Translations under genes and position numbers: made by a program | The notes under the pieces: model-generated | The model's database searches: none | Seen by the model: the letters and a program-made list of their open reading frames with translations, nothing else | What the model was told of the DNA's origin: nothing | Part shown: positions 62,050 to 64,000 of the stretch, piece by piece | Numbering within the stretch: position 1 is the first letter of the stretch | How the letters are laid out: each line of letters starts with the position of its first letter | Assembly (NCBI RefSeq): GCF_014645195.1 | Contig: NZ_BMLK01000012.1 | Coordinates: 62,001 to 126,000, forward strand | Direction: 5' to 3' | Length of the DNA stretch: 64,000 nt | From: Novosphingobium indicum | GTDB taxonomy: Bacteria > Pseudomonadota > Alphaproteobacteria > Sphingomonadales > Sphingomonadaceae

Positions 62050-62772
62050 CTAGCGGTCCTCCTCCCAGGTGCAGTCCTTGATGGCGATGCCCAGATCCTC
62101 GATCACCGTGCGCATGCCGAGGATGTCGAACAGGACTTCGCCTTCCTCGATGCGGCGGCGGAATTCGACTTCCTTGGCGGCACGGGTCTCGGCATTGTTC
62201 ACGGCCAGTTCGATCAGATCGCGCGGGATCACCAGAATGCCGTCGCTGTCGCCCACGATCAGGTCGCCGGGCTCCACGAGCACGTGGTCGATCACCACCG
62301 GCACGTTGACGGCGGCGGGCCCGCGCTTCTTGGGGTGCTCCACCGAAACGGCAGTCGACCAGACCGGATAGCCCAGCTCTCGGATCGCATCGACGTCACG
62401 CGTGGCGCCATGGACGACGGTGCCGACCAGCCCCTTCTTCTTGGCAAAAGTGCAGGCGACATCGCCCCACAAGGCGCCCTGATGGCCGCCGCCATTGGTC
62501 AGGACCAGCACGTCGCCTGCTTCGGCAGTGTAAAGGGCAGCGTGAATGGCAAGGTTGTCGCCGGGGAAGTTCCAGGCGGTTACGGCAGGCCCGCAGACCT
62601 TCTGCCCCGGCGCGATCGGCACCATGCCCGGGCTCATCAGGCACATCCGCCCGGCAATCTCGCCCAACCCTTCGTGCAGATCGGCGATGCCGAACTTTGC
62701 CGCGCGGGCGACAAGCGCCGGATCGGGACGCGGAATGCGACTGTAGATGACGGATTTGACGGGGGGTATCAT
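62050..62772 (-). CDS. RraA-like aldolase, possible 4-carboxy-4-hydroxy-2-oxoadipate aldolase
   Basis: The 240-residue protein is of the RraA/HMG-aldolase fold. The metal-site motif is visible as GALWGDV followed about 22 residues later by TRDVDAI, as in LigK/GalC enzymes that split 4-carboxy-4-hydroxy-2-oxoadipate into oxaloacetate and pyruvate. The RraA fold also includes RNase-E regulators and other aldolases, so the substrate is not settled. ATG 62772 overlaps the dehydrogenase stop (ATGA). A pathway link to aromatic degradation is an inference. Confidence 0.8.
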   Translation of the reverse strand: MIPPVKSVIYSRIPRPDPALVARAAKFGIADLHEGLGEIAGRMCLMSPGMVPIAPGQKVCGPAVTAWNFPGDNLAIHAALYTAEAGDVLVLTNGGGHQGALWGDVACTFAKKKGLVGTVVHGATRDVDAIRELGYPVWSTAVSVEHPKKRGPAAVNVPVVIDHVLVEPGDLIVGDSDGILVIPRDLIELAVNNAETRAAKEVEFRRRIEEGEVLFDILGMRTVIEDLGIAIKDCTWEEDR

Positions 62773-63725
62773 GCAAGCGACTCCGGATTGAGCAGGGTTG
62801 CGGGCGTCTTGCCGGCGGCCACGTCCTCGATGACGGCGGCGACGTTGAGCGCCATGTCCTTCATGCCTGCTTCGGTGACGCCCGCGACATGCGGCGACAG
62901 CAGGCAATTGGGCAGATCGAACAGCGGATGGTCGGCAGGCGGCGGTTCGGCCTCGAACACATCGATCCCCGCCGCGGCGAGCTGGCCACAGCGCAGAGCC
63001 TCGGCCAGTGCGTCCTCGTTGATGATGCCGCCGCGCGAACAGTTCACCAGAATGGCATGCGGCTGCATCAGGCCGAGTTCGACCGTGTCGATGAGATTGC
63101 GCGTGCCTTCGGTCAGCGGCGTATGAATCGAGATGACATCGCGCTGCAGCAGATCGGCCAGTCCCATCGGCTCGACGCCTGCCGCGCGGATATCCTCGTC
63201 CGCAACCATGGGATCGTAGGCCGCGACCTCGGCTCCAAAACCGGCGCTGCAAATAGTCGCCACCACGCGCGCGATGCGGCCGAAGCCGATCAGGCCCACC
63301 CTGGCGCCGGTCAGGTCGCCCAGCCGGATGGCCCAGCGCTCGGCCCAGCGGTTTTCGCGGACGAGCGCATCCATCTCGCGCACGCGGCGCAGCAGCGCCA
63401 GCATCATCGAGACCGCGCCTTCGGCCACGGCGGTCGAATTGTTGCCGCCCGGCGTATTAGCGACCATCACCTTGCGACCGGTCGCCGCGGGAATGTCGAT
63501 GTTGTCGACCCCCGCCCCGTGCTTCACGATCGCCTTGAGACGCGGCATCGGACCGAAAACGTCTTCGCCGAGCGGGCTGGTGCGAATGACGATCACGCTC
63601 GCATCCGCCAGCCGCGGATCGTCGCGCCAGCCCTCGCCCGCAATCACGTCATGCCCGGCAGCGATGCGCTCCACCCCGGCAGGATGGATCGGATCGATAA
63701 TGCATACGAGTTCGCGTGAACTCAC
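62769..63725 (-). CDS. D-isomer-specific 2-hydroxyacid dehydrogenase
   Basis: This 318-residue NAD(P)-dependent enzyme oxidises a D-2-hydroxyacid. The Rossmann motif is GLIGFGRIARVVA, and the catalytic residues lie in NCSRGGIINEDAL (Arg), DVFEAEPPPADHPLF (Glu) and LSPHVAGVTEAG (His). It resembles the 3-phosphoglycerate dehydrogenase/hydroxypyruvate reductase branch but lacks a C-terminal ACT domain. The start is GTG 63725, with AGG a few bases upstream. It is coupled to the aldolase gene. Confidence 0.9.
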   Translation of the reverse strand: MSSRELVCIIDPIHPAGVERIAAGHDVIAGEGWRDDPRLADASVIVIRTSPLGEDVFGPMPRLKAIVKHGAGVDNIDIPAATGRKVMVANTPGGNNSTAVAEGAVSMMLALLRRVREMDALVRENRWAERWAIRLGDLTGARVGLIGFGRIARVVATICSAGFGAEVAAYDPMVADEDIRAAGVEPMGLADLLQRDVISIHTPLTEGTRNLIDTVELGLMQPHAILVNCSRGGIINEDALAEALRCGQLAAAGIDVFEAEPPPADHPLFDLPNCLLSPHVAGVTEAGMKDMALNVAAVIEDVAAGKTPATLLNPESLA

Positions 63726-63753
63726 CGTAACCTGCTCCCTATCGTCGGTTTAT

Positions 63754-63759
63754 GTATAC
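63754..63759. promoter_or_regulatory. GTATAC palindrome in the divergent promoter region
   Basis: TATGTATACCAT, with GTATAC at its centre, lies about 30 bases upstream of the dehydrogenase start in the divergent gap. GTATAC cores are typical of GntR-family operators, but no regulator gene is visible here to match it. Confidence 0.25.
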
Positions 63760-63892
63760 CATTTCCGAAAAAGCGGCGTCGCTCTCCGTGAAAGGTCTTG
63801 GCTGCGAGGTCAACTCATAATAGGGCTCCACGCAACAAACATGTATCCGATCCGGACGTTCGCCGTCCGGGCGATCACGTGAGGAGAGAGTG

Positions 63893-64000
63893 ATGTTCGC
63901 CGCCCCGCCCGCCGTCACGGCCGAAGTATTCTGCCGCATTCCCGACAAGTTCCGCCGCTTCGGCGAGACCACCGAATGGGCGCAGGTCCAGCTCCACGGC
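63893..64000 (+). CDS. N-terminus of a gene cut by the right edge, possibly SMP-30/gluconolactonase family
   Basis: An ATG at 63893 follows GAGGAGAG and the frame is open to the end, 36 codons. The start MFAAPPAVTAEVFCRIPDKF resembles the beginning of SMP-30/gluconolactonase/LRE proteins, which hydrolyse sugar lactones. Only a short piece is visible, so the family is tentative. It is divergent from the dehydrogenase-aldolase pair and shares their upstream region. Confidence 0.45.
   Translation, partial: MFAAPPAVTAEVFCRIPDKFRRFGETTEWAQVQLHG

Overview
The window looks like chromosome of a high-GC alphaproteobacterium, most probably a sphingomonad (Novosphingobium or Sphingomonas type). This rests on the NasS/NasT-controlled nitrate operon, a gellan-like exopolysaccharide cluster with embedded type I secretion genes, and a LigK-like aldolase. 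No rRNA, tRNA, CRISPR array or transposase was seen.

Region 1 (1-19.2 kb) is nitrate assimilation, almost all on the minus strand. In transcription order it holds nasT, nasS, the ABC importer (lipoprotein binding protein, permease, one protein with two fused ATPase domains), an outer-membrane porin, a formate/nitrite-type channel, a PP2C-phosphatase/Ser-Thr-kinase fusion, cyanase, nirB, nirD, nasA and a siroheme methyltransferase. Two untranslated leaders, one before nrtA and one before nirB, share the same layout: a promoter, two adjacent hexaloop hairpins nine bases downstream of the -10, and a G+C-rich hairpin with a T-run. That is the expected layout for antitermination by the ANTAR protein NasT. 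A sensor kinase and a small secreted protein of unknown role lie at the left edge.

Region 2 (19.4-48.1 kb) is an exopolysaccharide cluster. It has an initiating sugar-phosphate transferase, three further glycosyltransferases, an acyltransferase, a pyruvyl-transferase-family protein, two sulfotransferase-like proteins, Wzx- and Wzy-like membrane proteins, Wza-like lipoprotein, a Wzc-type tyrosine kinase, an outer-membrane beta-barrel and a PslG-like glycosidase. A full type I secretion system (ABC, HlyD, TolC) sits inside it, together with two probable substrates: an RTX subtilase and a small RTX protein. The polymer is predicted to be anionic.

Region 3 (48.1-57.3 kb) is a compact glycogen operon, glgP-glgB-glgC-glgA-glgX, whose end meets the wzx gene tail to tail.

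Region 4 (57.3-64 kb) holds an enoyl-CoA-hydratase-like gene behind a strongly structured 5' leader, a SnoaL-like protein, a CPA1 antiporter coupled to a DUF389 membrane protein, and a catabolic pair (2-hydroxyacid dehydrogenase plus RraA/LigK-like aldolase) divergent from a gene cut by the right edge.

Start codons were chosen from ribosome-binding sites and 4-base stop/start overlaps; several are GTG or TTG. All functions are inferred from motifs and context by eye; no database search was run.
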